A stretch of 64,000 bases of DNA, from NCBI RefSeq assembly GCF_025989185.1, contig NZ_JAPDNT010000001.1, positions 248,001 through 312,000 on the forward strand, given 5' to 3'. Shown here in pieces: positions 39,373 through 47,915 of this stretch. The stretch comes from Limobrevibacterium gyesilva. GTDB taxonomy: Bacteria; Pseudomonadota; Alphaproteobacteria; Acetobacterales; Acetobacteraceae. Each line of letters opens with the position of its first letter. Within the stretch, counting starts at the first letter, position 1. The translations under genes and the position numbers were made by a program. Under the pieces are notes generated by a model. The model had not been told where the DNA came from. It saw nothing but the letters and a program-made list of their open reading frames with translations, and ran no database searches.

Positions 39373-40104
39373 CTAGTCCGAGGTGACGCCGAGGAACTGC
39401 CTGAACTCAGAAGTACTCGGCCTTCCGAACAGTTCCTTCGACGATCCGGTTTCATGAACGAGACCTTTGTACATAAACACGGTCGTTGTCGCGACGCGTC
39501 GGGCGAACTCCATCTCGTGTGTCACAAGCAGCATGGTCATTCCCTCTGCCGCGAGGCGTTCCATCACGTTGAGAACTTCTCCTGTGAGTTCGGGATCCAA
39601 GGCCGAGGTCACTTCGTCGAACAACATGACACGTGGCTGCATCGCCAGAGAGCGGGCAATCGCGACACGTTGCTGCTGCCCGCCGGAAAGCTGGTCCGGG
39701 TACACGTCGGCCTTGTCGATCAGGCCGACTTTCCCGAGCATCTCCATTGCAAGCTCGCGCGCTTCCCGCTTGGGCGTCTTCTTGACCACGCGCGGCGCCA
39801 GCATGACATTCTCGGCCGCCGAAAGATGTGGGAACAGGTTGAAGCTCTGAAAGACGATCCCGACGTCCTTGCGTAATGCACGCAGTGCCGCAGGAGCGTA
39901 GCTCATCACGTGCCCGCCTATCTCGATTCGCCCGCTGCTGATGGTCTCAAGGCCATTAAGACAGCGGAGCAGGGTACTTTTGCCCGAGCCGCTCCGCCCG
40001 AGGAGAGCCACCACCTGCCCGCGCTCGACGGACAGCGAGATGCCCTTCAGGACCTCGAGTGAGCCAAAGCTCTTCCGCAGATCCTCAACCAGCACGATAG
40101 GCAT
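39373..40104 (-). CDS. polar amino-acid ABC importer ATPase (GlnQ-like)
   Basis: A 243-residue ATPase with Walker A GRSGSGKST (36-44), signature LSGGQ (139-143), and Walker B VMLFDEVTSALDPE, which is typical of the amino-acid class. The switch is LVTHEMEFARRVATT. It is the last gene of the leftward importer unit and overlaps the permease at 40085 by 20 bp. It should serve both permeases and the binding protein at 41524. Candidate ligands are polar or modified amino acids. The 90-bp gap downstream separates it from a convergent deacylase gene. Confidence 0.95.
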   Translation of the reverse strand: MPIVLVEDLRKSFGSLEVLKGISLSVERGQVVALLGRSGSGKSTLLRCLNGLETISSGRIEIGGHVMSYAPAALRALRKDVGIVFQSFNLFPHLSAAENVMLAPRVVKKTPKREARELAMEMLGKVGLIDKADVYPDQLSGGQQQRVAIARSLAMQPRVMLFDEVTSALDPELTGEVLNVMERLAAEGMTMLLVTHEMEFARRVATTTVFMYKGLVHETGSSKELFGRPSTSEFRQFLGVTSD

Positions 40105-40741
40105 TGAACTGCGCCTCCAGACGGCGAGCTATGAGAGACAACGGATAGCAGATGATGAAGTAAATCGCCGCGACAGACAGGAAGACGGGAAACGGCTCGA
40201 AGGTCGCATTGTTGACCAATTGCCCGGCCCGCGTGAGCTCGACCACGCCCACAATCGACACAATGGATGTGTTCTTGATTAGCTGGACAAGGAATCCGAC
40301 CGTCGGCGGCAATGCAATTCGAACCGACTGTGGGATGATGACGTAGCGATATTGCTGGCCCCTGGTCAGAGCCAGGGAGGCAGATGCTTCCCATTGCTGC
40401 AGCGCGACAGACTCGATCGCACCGCGCCAGATGTCCCCAAGATAGCCGCTCGCATAGATCCCCAGGGACAGGGACGCCGCGATCAACGGAGGCAGATCAA
40501 ACCCCATCGTGGACAGGCCGTAGTAAGCCAGAAACAGCAAGATCAGTACCGGGATACCCTGGACGACCGTGATGTAGCCCGATGCGGCGGTGCGAAGGAC
40601 GTTGCTCACGGAGACGCGCGCCAAGGCGACCGCGAGCCCGAACAGGCCGCCGAGCGCCAACGCGGCGAGGGAGAGCACACTCGTCCAGCGTGCCGCCTCG
40701 AACAGAAACAGGATCTCGTCGGAGCCGAATGGTCGTATCAC
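40085..40741 (-). CDS. amino-acid ABC importer permease (HisM/GlnP-like) 2
   Basis: A 218-residue permease of the polar amino-acid class with about five helices. It includes a GLFGLAVALARVS segment, the GIPVLILLFLAYYGLSTMGF signature of the family, and the docking loop SVALQQWEASASLALTRGQQ. It overlaps the other permease gene by 4 bp at 40738-40741 and the ATPase gene by 20 bp. The pair forms the transmembrane heterodimer. No signal peptide is expected. Confidence 0.93.
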   Translation of the reverse strand: MIRPFGSDEILFLFEAARWTSVLSLAALALGGLFGLAVALARVSVSNVLRTAASGYITVVQGIPVLILLFLAYYGLSTMGFDLPPLIAASLSLGIYASGYLGDIWRGAIESVALQQWEASASLALTRGQQYRYVIIPQSVRIALPPTVGFLVQLIKNTSIVSIVGVVELTRAGQLVNNATFEPFPVFLSVAAIYFIICYPLSLIARRLEAQFNAYRAG

Positions 40742-41448
40742 CGCAGCCCTCCCGGCTCAGCGGCCAGCTTCGCCTTGCGGGGAGCGGTACCGGGCCTGCG
40801 GAAAAGGCGTTCCCCGACACTGGCAAGTGCTGACTTGAGCAGGATCGCGAAGCCCAGGTAAACGGCACCCACGATGATGTATACTTCGAAGCTTCGGAAG
40901 GTGGCGGATTGTATGGTCGCCGCGGCGCCGCTGAGTTCCTCGACGGAGACGAACGAGCATACGCTCGATGTAAGCATGATCAGAATGAATTGGCTGACGA
41001 GCGAAGGCCAAACCTTTGAGACCGCCGGCGCGAGGATCACATGGACGAGAATCTGCGGGCGCGTGAGAGCAAGCGAAGCGCCCGCTTCGATTTGTGATCT
41101 ATGGATCGACTCGATACCGGCGCGGAAAATCTCCGCTGCATAGGCCCCGAGGTTGATCGTCATCGCGATTATGCTCGCCTGGATGGCGGAGACCCTGACG
41201 CCAACCGAAGGCAAGCCGAAGAAGACGATGTAGAGTTGAACGAGGAACGGCGTGTTGCGGATGAGTTCGACGTAGGCGCTGACCAGCCACCTAACGAAGC
41301 GCGGCCCCATGTTGCGGGCCATCGCTGCCGCAAGGCCAAGGGCACCCCCCAGGAGAATGGCAGCAACCGTTAACTCAATCGTCAGCCAAAAACCTCGCAG
41401 CAGGGCGGGCGTTTCCGCCAGGGCCGGGGCAAACTGAAGTTGGAACAA
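40738..41448 (-). CDS. amino-acid ABC importer permease (HisM/GlnP-like) 1
   Basis: A 236-residue permease. The class marks YVELIRNTPFLVQLYIVFFG and the docking loop ESIHRSQIEAGASLALTRPQ are present. The start is a TTG at 41448, preceded by AGAGGAAG about 5 nt upstream. No ATG gives a full N-terminus, so TTG seems real. It overlaps permease 2 by 4 bp. The binding protein gene is 75 bp upstream in the same direction, so all four importer genes form one unit. Confidence 0.9.
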   Translation of the reverse strand: MFQLQFAPALAETPALLRGFWLTIELTVAAILLGGALGLAAAMARNMGPRFVRWLVSAYVELIRNTPFLVQLYIVFFGLPSVGVRVSAIQASIIAMTINLGAYAAEIFRAGIESIHRSQIEAGASLALTRPQILVHVILAPAVSKVWPSLVSQFILIMLTSSVCSFVSVEELSGAAATIQSATFRSFEVYIIVGAVYLGFAILLKSALASVGERLFRRPGTAPRKAKLAAEPGGLR

Positions 41449-41523
41449 CGCCGCTTCCTCTCGCGCGCACTCCGGGCGAAGCAGACCAGGCGCGGCGCAT
41501 GTCAGCGCGCCGCGCCATCGGGA

Positions 41524-42315
41524 TCAGAACACCGGCATCTGAGGCAGAGGCTTACCGGTCCATTTCTTGGAGATGTCGTCCAACTCGCCATTTTGCTTGA
41601 TGAACGAGATCGTCGTATTGAGCCACTGCCGCAGCTCGGGCGCATCACGACGGACGGCGATCGACATGAACTGGTTGAAGAAGGTGAACTTCGGCTCGAA
41701 CCCGATGTCGGGACGCGCCTTGAGCAGTTCCGTGAAGACTGTTTCAGGAATGGCCACGGCGTCCACCTGCCGCGATACCAGGGACTGCATCGTTGTCGAG
41801 TCGTCGTCAAATCGCGTGATTGCGGCTTCCTTGGGGGCGGCGCGTATCAATGCAACCTCCTGTGGCGTTCCCCGCGAAACGCCCACTTTCTTGCCGGCGA
41901 GATCCGCCACCGACTTGATCGAACTGCTCTTCGGGGCGATGACGACGAGCTGGAAGGTGCTGTAAGGCATGGTGAACTGAACCGTCCGCGCCCGTTCCGG
42001 GGTCGGCGACAGAGTGGCCACGACCAGATCTACCTTGCCGGCTTCCAGCGCGGGGATGCGCGCGGCCGTGGTGTAGGGCACAATCTCCACAGGCAGGCCG
42101 AGATACTTTCCGATCAGGTTGGCTGTGTCCACGTCGTATCCGACAGGATTGCCTTTGGCGTCGACGATGCTGAACGGCGGCGCTCCGCTGTTGACCCCGA
42201 TCCGCACCTTGCCACGCGAGATGACGTCGGACAGCGAATCGGCCCGCGCGAGACCGGGCACGGCGACTGCCATGCCCAGAACGAGCGCCAGAAGCTGCTT
42301 GGCTATATGTCTCAT
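41524..42315 (-). CDS. amino-acid ABC importer binding protein
   Basis: A 263-residue periplasmic binding protein of family 3. The Sec signal is MRHIAKQLLALVLGMAVAVP with cleavage after ARA. The mature protein starts DSLSDVISRGKVRIGVNSGA, with GYDVDTANLIGKYLGLPVEI and the ligand-contact region DLVVATLSPTPERARTVQF. ATG at 42315 has GGGAAACG just before it; the frame extends 39 codons upstream without support. A TGTCACGACA site (42336-42345) lies 21 bp upstream and may be a GntR operator. The ligand is probably a polar amino acid or a related modified acid. Confidence 0.94.
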   Translation of the reverse strand: MRHIAKQLLALVLGMAVAVPGLARADSLSDVISRGKVRIGVNSGAPPFSIVDAKGNPVGYDVDTANLIGKYLGLPVEIVPYTTAARIPALEAGKVDLVVATLSPTPERARTVQFTMPYSTFQLVVIAPKSSSIKSVADLAGKKVGVSRGTPQEVALIRAAPKEAAITRFDDDSTTMQSLVSRQVDAVAIPETVFTELLKARPDIGFEPKFTFFNQFMSIAVRRDAPELRQWLNTTISFIKQNGELDDISKKWTGKPLPQMPVF

Positions 42316-42335
42316 CGTTTCCCACTTTCTATTCT

Positions 42336-42345
42336 TGTCACGACA
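42336..42345. promoter_or_regulatory. TGTCACGACA element, putative GntR operator
   Basis: A palindrome with perfect 4-bp arms TGTC/GACA, 21 bp before the binding protein start. It matches TGTCAYRAC, which also occurs at 44559-44568 (inverted) and 44671-44680, all around the GntR gene. Confidence 0.4.
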
Positions 42346-42419
42346 CGAACTCTTCGGTGATGCCTGTGTTGGTCCACCGGAACATCCGCCCCGGCTCGTC
42401 GTACACCCGATGCCGGGCG

Positions 42420-43313
42420 CTATCTGCCCCACGGCGAGCGTGGCGCCAGCAGATCCTCTGGTCGCAGCGCATCCATGGACGACACGAACTCGTACCGCGT
42501 CACGTCCAATGCTGCGGTGAAATACTCAACAGGGCGACCTCCTTGCGCGTAGGAAACGCGGTCCACCTCGAAGACATTGCTGCGCAGGGGAAGCTGCAGC
42601 AGATTCGCTTCCTCGGCCGTCGCCTCTCGGACAAGCAGTCGTTGCTCGGCGTGGTCCACGACGTGGCCGTATCGACTTTCGAGCATTTGCAACAATGAAC
42701 CGGAGAGGTCGCTCAGCAACAGATCGGGACAGACATCGCAAGGGATGAAGGAGACCTGGTAGCTCAGAGGCCTGCCGTCGCTCTCATGCAGCCTCGAGAT
42801 CCGGTAGCAGGGCGCCTCTTCAGGAAGGTGCAGGTAGCGGTTGGCGGTCGTCCAGATACCCTGCGCCACCTCGATAACGCGTGCGCTCGGGCGGTGACCG
42901 GATGCCAGCGCATCGTCCGAAAAGAAGCCGCGAAGACGATTGACGTGGTGCTTCAATTTGACAGGCGCCCATCGAAGCCGCCCGCGCGTTTTTGGCCGCC
43001 AGATGGTGCCGTCGGCCATCATCTCATCCAGGGCGCGTCGAACCGTTATCCGGCTGACGTTGAACTTCTGCACGATTTCCTGCTCGGTCGGCAGATCCTC
43101 GTCCGGGCCATATCGGTCCCGCCAGGTCGCCTCGAGCGCCTGGCTGAGTTGATGGTACAAGGGTATGGGACTGGACGGGTTCAGTGCCGTCGCATGCGGT
43201 GCGACCGGGGCCATCGCCGTCGTGGGCCCGCCTTGCGGCTGCTTCCGCCCGATCGGCGATGATGCCTCCTTGCGGGGGGGAGCCGCCCCACGCCTGTCAC
43301 TCGTTGCGGTCAT
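42420..43313 (-). CDS. GntR-family regulator with UTRA ligand domain (HutC-type)
   Basis: A 297-residue regulator. The N-terminal winged helix (about 55-125) has IPLYHQLSQALEATWRDRYG and TEQEIVQKFNVSRITVRRAL, followed by the UTRA ligand-binding domain (about 145-285: PCYRISRLHESDGRPLSYQV). ATG at 43313 gives a basic 50-residue leader; ATG at 43214 would remove it. Regulators of this class respond to small metabolites and repress transport and catabolic genes. It lies downstream of the GH88 gene and upstream of the importer on the same strand. The motif TGTCAYRAC recurs in three local promoters. Confidence 0.93.
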   Translation of the reverse strand: MTATSDRRGAAPPRKEASSPIGRKQPQGGPTTAMAPVAPHATALNPSSPIPLYHQLSQALEATWRDRYGPDEDLPTEQEIVQKFNVSRITVRRALDEMMADGTIWRPKTRGRLRWAPVKLKHHVNRLRGFFSDDALASGHRPSARVIEVAQGIWTTANRYLHLPEEAPCYRISRLHESDGRPLSYQVSFIPCDVCPDLLLSDLSGSLLQMLESRYGHVVDHAEQRLLVREATAEEANLLQLPLRSNVFEVDRVSYAQGGRPVEYFTAALDVTRYEFVSSMDALRPEDLLAPRSPWGR

Positions 43314-43415
43314 GCGAGCTTCCAATCCATTCCCGGACACCAGGGCCGTACCACGCGCGCTTGCCACGGAACCGGCGCGCGGCAGGTGTGAGGACAGCGA
43401 CCGGCCCCCAGCCCT

Positions 43416-44519
43416 TCAGTGAACATGGCGACCGCCTGCATCCAAACTCATCGTCTTGAGCGAGATCAACGACTTCAGATAGTAGAAGTCGCCATACATC
43501 GTGGATTCATCGATCCCCAATCCGTGCGGCAGGTCGGCGGTCGAATGCAGCAGCAATCCGCCGCGATCCGTCTTGTTGCCGCAGGTTGACGCCAGTGCGT
43601 GCAGCAGCTTGGAGGCCGCGTCGAAGTACATCCGGTTTCCCGTCACCCGAAACAGCTTCTGGAAGCCGTAGCTTGCGATCGCTCCGGCCGCCGAGTCCTT
43701 GGGCTGGTCGTTGCCCGTTGCCTTGAAGTCCCATGGCGGCACGCCGTCAGCTGGCAAGTGATCCAGGAAGTAAGCTGCAACGCGTTCACTTGCAGCGAGA
43801 TACTCCGGCGCTCCGGTCATCTGCGCGAGGATGCCGAGGCCGGTGATGGCCCAGGATTGGCCCCGCGCCCATGAACTGTCCGGGGCGAGCCCCTGATACG
43901 TGTCGCCGCCGCGCGGCTGTCCGCTCGCCGGGTCGAACCTGTAGACGTGAAAGACAGAGCCGTCGTGGCGAAGGTGATTGCGAAGGGTCGTTTCGACCTG
44001 CCGGTGGACAACGTCCATCAATCCTGGGCCAGCCCCCCGCTCCGCCGCCCAAACCAGCAGCGGGAGATTCATCAGGGTGTCGACAAGGACCGAGCCGCTC
44101 CAGTCTTCGCCGCCGAAGAACCCCCAGCCGGGAATGTATCCCGCTCGGGTATTGAACTGTCCGGCAAGCGCGTAGGCGGCCCGGATCGCGCCTTCGTGGA
44201 AGCGCTGCTCGCCGGTCAGTTGCCAACCCCTGACCGCGCTGGGAAAGAACATGAAGCCAAGGTCGTGGTTATGCTTGTCCTCGGCCCGCAATAGCAGCCG
44301 ATCGGTGAAAGCTGTGGCCGCCTTCAAGGTGCGATCTTCTTGGTCGGTCTTCCAGGCCAGCCAGAGCAGGCCGGCCCAAAAGCCGCCTGTCCACACGCCG
44401 TCCGGCGTGCACTGCCACGTCCCGTTCTCGGTGATATGCGGGAAATCGGCTGTCTCCGCGGCGATACCCTTCAGACGGCTCAGGGCCCGAGCAATCGCAT
44501 CGTCGATCCACAGGCCCAT
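43416..44519 (-). CDS. GH88/GH105-type unsaturated uronyl hydrolase
   Basis: A 367-residue alpha/alpha-barrel glycoside hydrolase of the GH88/GH105 type, which removes unsaturated glucuronyl or galacturonyl ends left by polysaccharide lyases. Family marks are DGVWTGGFWAGLLWLAWKTD, the HNHDLGFMFFPSAV region with the probable catalytic Asp, and SSWARGQSWAITGLGILAQM. ATG at 44519 has GGGAGGGGGG directly upstream; the longer frame has no support. There is no signal peptide, so it acts in the cytoplasm on imported oligosaccharides. It precedes the GntR gene and is divergent from a CoA-transferase. It may work with the uronate-type genes at 47174-53554. Confidence 0.9.
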   Translation of the reverse strand: MGLWIDDAIARALSRLKGIAAETADFPHITENGTWQCTPDGVWTGGFWAGLLWLAWKTDQEDRTLKAATAFTDRLLLRAEDKHNHDLGFMFFPSAVRGWQLTGEQRFHEGAIRAAYALAGQFNTRAGYIPGWGFFGGEDWSGSVLVDTLMNLPLLVWAAERGAGPGLMDVVHRQVETTLRNHLRHDGSVFHVYRFDPASGQPRGGDTYQGLAPDSSWARGQSWAITGLGILAQMTGAPEYLAASERVAAYFLDHLPADGVPPWDFKATGNDQPKDSAAGAIASYGFQKLFRVTGNRMYFDAASKLLHALASTCGNKTDRGGLLLHSTADLPHGLGIDESTMYGDFYYLKSLISLKTMSLDAGGRHVH

Positions 44520-44558
44520 ACCCCCCTCCCTCGCGTTCTTCGCTTTCGCCCTTCTAAT

Positions 44559-44568
44559 GTTATGACAC
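44559..44568. promoter_or_regulatory. GTTATGACAC element upstream of the GH88 gene
   Basis: Reverse complement GTGTCATAAC matches nine of ten bases of GTGTCATGAC at 44671-44680. The two lie inverted in the 195-bp divergent region between the GH88 and CoA-transferase genes, a typical operator arrangement. Confidence 0.4.
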
Positions 44569-44670
44569 CAGGACATGCAAGCAGATTTTTTCTGCACTCA
44601 CTCCAGGAACTGGCGCCACGTCGGACCTCCATGGGCGCTCCGGTGAATGGAAGCGTATTGCCAAGTCTTA

Positions 44671-44680
44671 GTGTCATGAC
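44671..44680. promoter_or_regulatory. GTGTCATGAC element upstream of the CoA-transferase gene
   Basis: Contains the perfect 8-bp palindrome GTCATGAC, plausible as a GntR-type operator. It overlaps the alternative ATG at 44676 and lies 35 bp before the preferred TTG start. Confidence 0.4.
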
Positions 44681-44714
44681 TTACACCACTGCCCGAAAAC
44701 AGGGGAGTGTTGCG

Positions 44715-46289
44715 TTGACCAAGGTCATGTCGGCCACCGAGGCAGCTCATTTGGTTCGCGATGGCGACACGGTCCTCGTCGACGGTTCAGGCGGTGGTGT
44801 GAATGAACCCGGCCTCGTCCTGTTGGCGTTGGCGGACCGGTTCCTGCGCGAAAGCCATCCGACAAGACTGACGATCGTGCATCCGAGTGGCATCGGCGAC
44901 GGGCAGGGCGGCGGGATCGATTACCTCGCGCATCCGGGCCTCGTCAGCAGAGTCATCGGCGGGCACTGGAACTGGTGTTCCCGCATGCAGGCCCTTGCCA
45001 CCTCCGAGCAGATCGAGGCGTACTGCCTCCCGCAAGGCGTCATCTCCCACCTTTTCCGCGCCATCGCGGGCGGCAAGCCGGGGGTCTTCACCCATGTCGG
45101 CCTGGGAACGTTCGTCGATCCCCGCATCGATGGGGGGAGGTTGAACGCAAAGGCGAAGGATCAGCTCGTCGAGACGATCGAAATTCGTGGGCGAGAATAC
45201 CTGTTCTATCCGTCCTTCAAGGTTGATGTCGCGATCATCCGCGGCACCACCGCTGATGCGTTCGGAAACATCACCATGGAAGGCGAGGGTCTCTACGCCG
45301 AGACGTTGGCCGCTGCGCAAGCCGCTCGAAACTCCGGCGGCCGCGTGATCGCGCAGGTGAAAACCCTTGTGAAAGCCGGCGAGCTCGACCCCCGCATCGT
45401 CAAGGTTCCGGGAACGGTGGTGGATGCGGTCGTGGTCAATCCGGATCAGCGTTTATCGTTCCTGACGCAACAGGATCCGAGCCTGACCGGGGCGCTGCGC
45501 GTATCGAGCACCGACATACCAGCGTTGCCGCTGAACGAGCGCAAGATCATCGCGCGACGCGCGGCGTTCGAGCTGCATAGCGGCGACGTCGCCAATCTCG
45601 GGTACGGGATGCCGGACGGCGTCGCAACGGTCCTGGCCGAGGAGGGATTGAGCGACCACGTCACCTTCACGCTTGAACAGGGCCATTATGGCGGCGTGCC
45701 TGCCACCGGGGCCGATTTCGGGATGGCCAGGAATCAGATGGCGATGATCGACGCAGGCGCACAGTTCGACTTCTACGACGGCGGCGGACTTGATGTTGCG
45801 GTCTTGTCGTTCGCGCAGGTCGATCCGAAGGGCAACGTGAACGTCAGCAAGTTCGGCGGCCGGATTGCGGGTATCGGCGGCTTCGTCAACATCGCCCAGG
45901 GCGCCAAGCGCGTGGTCTTCGTCGGAACTCTGCGGGCGGGGAAGCAGACGGTCAGCATCACCGGAGATGGCATCTCCGTGCAGCACGAAGCGAAGTCGCC
46001 CAAATTCGTCTCGGCGGTCGAGCAGATCTCCTTCGGCGGCGCTTATGCTCTTCAACGCGAAGTCCCCGTCACCTACGTGACCGAGCGCGCGGTATTCGAG
46101 TTGGCGGAAGACGGCCTGGTACTCACGGAAGTGGCGGCCGGCCTTGATCTTGAGAGAGACGTCCTTCAGCAGATGGAGTTCAGGCCCCGTATCGCCGCGG
46201 CGTTGAAGACGATGGACGCACGCCTGTTCGCCACGATGCCGATGGGCCTGCAACTGGCGCCGCGCCCTGCCGGCACGGAGCGGTACTGA
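44715..46289 (+). CDS. acyl-CoA:acetate/3-ketoacid CoA-transferase (YdiF-like)
   Basis: A 524-residue single-chain family I CoA-transferase that moves CoA between a carboxylic acid and an acyl-CoA. The N-terminal half starts TKVMSATEAAHLVRDGDTVL. The catalytic Glu is in FTLEQGHYGGVPATGADFG, the EQG(x)GG motif of the family. The C-terminal half has FGNITMEGEGLYAE and the ending ATMPMGL. TTG at 44715 is preferred, because AGGGGAG lies 7 nt upstream and the family starts there; ATG at 44676 would add 13 residues and has no ribosome site. It is followed by an enoyl-CoA hydratase gene overlapping by one base, so a CoA-dependent acid degradation step is likely. Confidence 0.9.
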   Translation: MTKVMSATEAAHLVRDGDTVLVDGSGGGVNEPGLVLLALADRFLRESHPTRLTIVHPSGIGDGQGGGIDYLAHPGLVSRVIGGHWNWCSRMQALATSEQIEAYCLPQGVISHLFRAIAGGKPGVFTHVGLGTFVDPRIDGGRLNAKAKDQLVETIEIRGREYLFYPSFKVDVAIIRGTTADAFGNITMEGEGLYAETLAAAQAARNSGGRVIAQVKTLVKAGELDPRIVKVPGTVVDAVVVNPDQRLSFLTQQDPSLTGALRVSSTDIPALPLNERKIIARRAAFELHSGDVANLGYGMPDGVATVLAEEGLSDHVTFTLEQGHYGGVPATGADFGMARNQMAMIDAGAQFDFYDGGGLDVAVLSFAQVDPKGNVNVSKFGGRIAGIGGFVNIAQGAKRVVFVGTLRAGKQTVSITGDGISVQHEAKSPKFVSAVEQISFGGAYALQREVPVTYVTERAVFELAEDGLVLTEVAAGLDLERDVLQQMEFRPRIAAALKTMDARLFATMPMGLQLAPRPAGTERY

Positions 46290-47077
46290 TGACTCTCCTC
46301 GTCCAGGACAGGGACAAGGCGCCCGGCGTCCTCCTGCTCACACTGAATCGGCCGGAACGCCATAATGCGCTCGGCCGGCCGCTTCTCATGGAACTGGACC
46401 AGACGCTACAGCAGATTGCCAGCGATGAAGGCGTTCGCTGTGTGGTGATTACCGGCGCCGGTGATCGCGCGTTCAGCGCCGGTGCCGATATCAATGAACA
46501 GACCGGCTTCACGCCGGAGCATGCCTACGCCCACATGCGATGGGGCCAGGATATCTTCAGCCGGCTGGAGCGGCTTGCCAAACCCACCATCGCGGCGATC
46601 AATGGCTTTGCTTTGGGTGGAGGCCTGGAACTGGCGCTTGCATGCGATCTCCGCACCGCAAGCGAAGCGGCCCAGCTCGGCCTGCCCGAGGTAACGCTCG
46701 CGAGCCTCCCGGGATGGGGTGGCACCCAACGGCTGCCCAGGCTTATCGGCGCGTCCCAGGCCAAGATGATAGCGATGTCGGGTCAGCGCGTTCAGGCCGA
46801 ACGCTGTCTTCAACTCGGACTTGTGAACGCCGTCTATCCTCACGCCGAGCACTTGACCAAGACCCTGGACCTCGCTGCACAGATCGCGTCGCACACGCTC
46901 GATTCACTCCAGGCCATCAAGCAGGTCATCGATGACGGCCTCGTCGGCAGCCTGGCCGGCGGCATGGAAGCTGAAGCGCGGGCCGTGGCACGACTGTGGG
47001 GGACACCCGCCCAAAAACAAGCGCAGAAGGAGTTCTTTTCAAGGCGAACAGGAAAAGCGGCGACATCAGCCTCTTAG
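46289..47077 (+). CDS. enoyl-CoA hydratase/isomerase
   Basis: A 262-residue crotonase-fold enzyme that hydrates enoyl-CoA. The oxyanion-hole loops are FSAGADINEQTG and INGFALGGGLELALACDLR. Acidic residues around PEVTLASLPGWGGTQRLPRL match hydratase positions. ATG at 46289 shares its A with the stop of the CoA-transferase (TGATG), so the two are translationally coupled. The pair suggests activation of an organic acid as a CoA ester followed by hydration. No thiolase or dehydrogenase is next to it, although an acyl-CoA dehydrogenase is at 53617. Confidence 0.94.
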   Translation: MTLLVQDRDKAPGVLLLTLNRPERHNALGRPLLMELDQTLQQIASDEGVRCVVITGAGDRAFSAGADINEQTGFTPEHAYAHMRWGQDIFSRLERLAKPTIAAINGFALGGGLELALACDLRTASEAAQLGLPEVTLASLPGWGGTQRLPRLIGASQAKMIAMSGQRVQAERCLQLGLVNAVYPHAEHLTKTLDLAAQIASHTLDSLQAIKQVIDDGLVGSLAGGMEAEARAVARLWGTPAQKQAQKEFFSRRTGKAATSAS

Positions 47078-47173
47078 CGGGCGACGGAAAAGCAACCATC
47101 GGCGACGGCGGCGGAGGACTCGCCGCCGTGGTGGAAGGCCGCAGCGCCCTGGCCCCTCCTCCTTGTCCTGCCC

Positions 47174-47827
47174 CTACAAGATGCCGTACTTGGCGTAGAC
47201 TGCGCCAAGAGAGATGCCGGCTTGCAGGTCGGCGAGGGTTTTGCGTTCGCCTTTGAGCTTCTCATAGGCGGCAGCCAGGGCCTGGGCTTCCACTTGTTGC
47301 GGAACCACGACAACGCCGTCGGCGTCGGCGACGATCAGGTCGCCGGGGGCGATGCGTACGCCGGCGCATTCCACCGGCACGTCGACGGCCATGATCTTGC
47401 CGCGGCCTTTGCTGTCCAGCGGCCCGATGCCGCCGTGGAAGACTGGGAAGCCCATGGTGCGGATGGCCTTGATGTCGCGCACCATCCCGTCCATCAGCGC
47501 ACCGGCGGCGCCGCGGACCTTCGCGGCCGTGCTGAGCAGTTCCCCCCAGGGGGCGATGCGCCCGGTCCTACCACAGGAGAAGACGGGGATCTGGTCGGGC
47601 TGCAGGCTGTCGATCAGCCTGATTTCCAGGTCATACGGGTTCTCGTCGGGCTCGACCTCATACACGTCCATGAACAGGGCGGTCCGTGCCCGGCCGACCA
47701 TGACGCTGGACTCGTCGAGCGGGCGGATTGCCGGCGGCAGCGCCTGGTTCATGTAGCCAAGGGAGTCCAGCACATCCGAAACCAGGGAAGCAAACAGCTT
47801 GCTGCGGATATCCTGAAGATCGGCCAA
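47174..47827 (-). CDS. RraA-like aldolase/decarboxylase-type protein with intact active site
   Basis: A 217-residue protein of the RraA/4-hydroxy-4-methyl-2-oxoglutarate aldolase family. The family core is present: APWGELLSTAAKVRGAAGAL, LMDGMVRDIKAIR with the Arg117-Asp118 pair, and APGDLIVADADGVVVVPQ. It contrasts with the paralogue at 22422, which has Thr in place of this Arg. TTG at 47827 has GGGAGG 6 nt upstream and starts the domain correctly (ADLQDIRSKLFASLVSDVLD). It is divergent from a uronate-dehydrogenase-like gene, and together with the SelA-like enzyme and sugar importer it fits acid-sugar catabolism. Confidence 0.9.
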   Translation of the reverse strand: MADLQDIRSKLFASLVSDVLDSLGYMNQALPPAIRPLDESSVMVGRARTALFMDVYEVEPDENPYDLEIRLIDSLQPDQIPVFSCGRTGRIAPWGELLSTAAKVRGAAGALMDGMVRDIKAIRTMGFPVFHGGIGPLDSKGRGKIMAVDVPVECAGVRIAPGDLIVADADGVVVVPQQVEAQALAAAYEKLKGERKTLADLQAGISLGAVYAKYGIL

Positions 47828-47915
47828 CGTTGTCCTCCCTTGCGCATGTTCTTGCGGGAGCTTGATCACCCCCGGTTGCGGGGTCAAGCTGTCCGGGGAA
47901 ATGGGGGCCCGGGGA

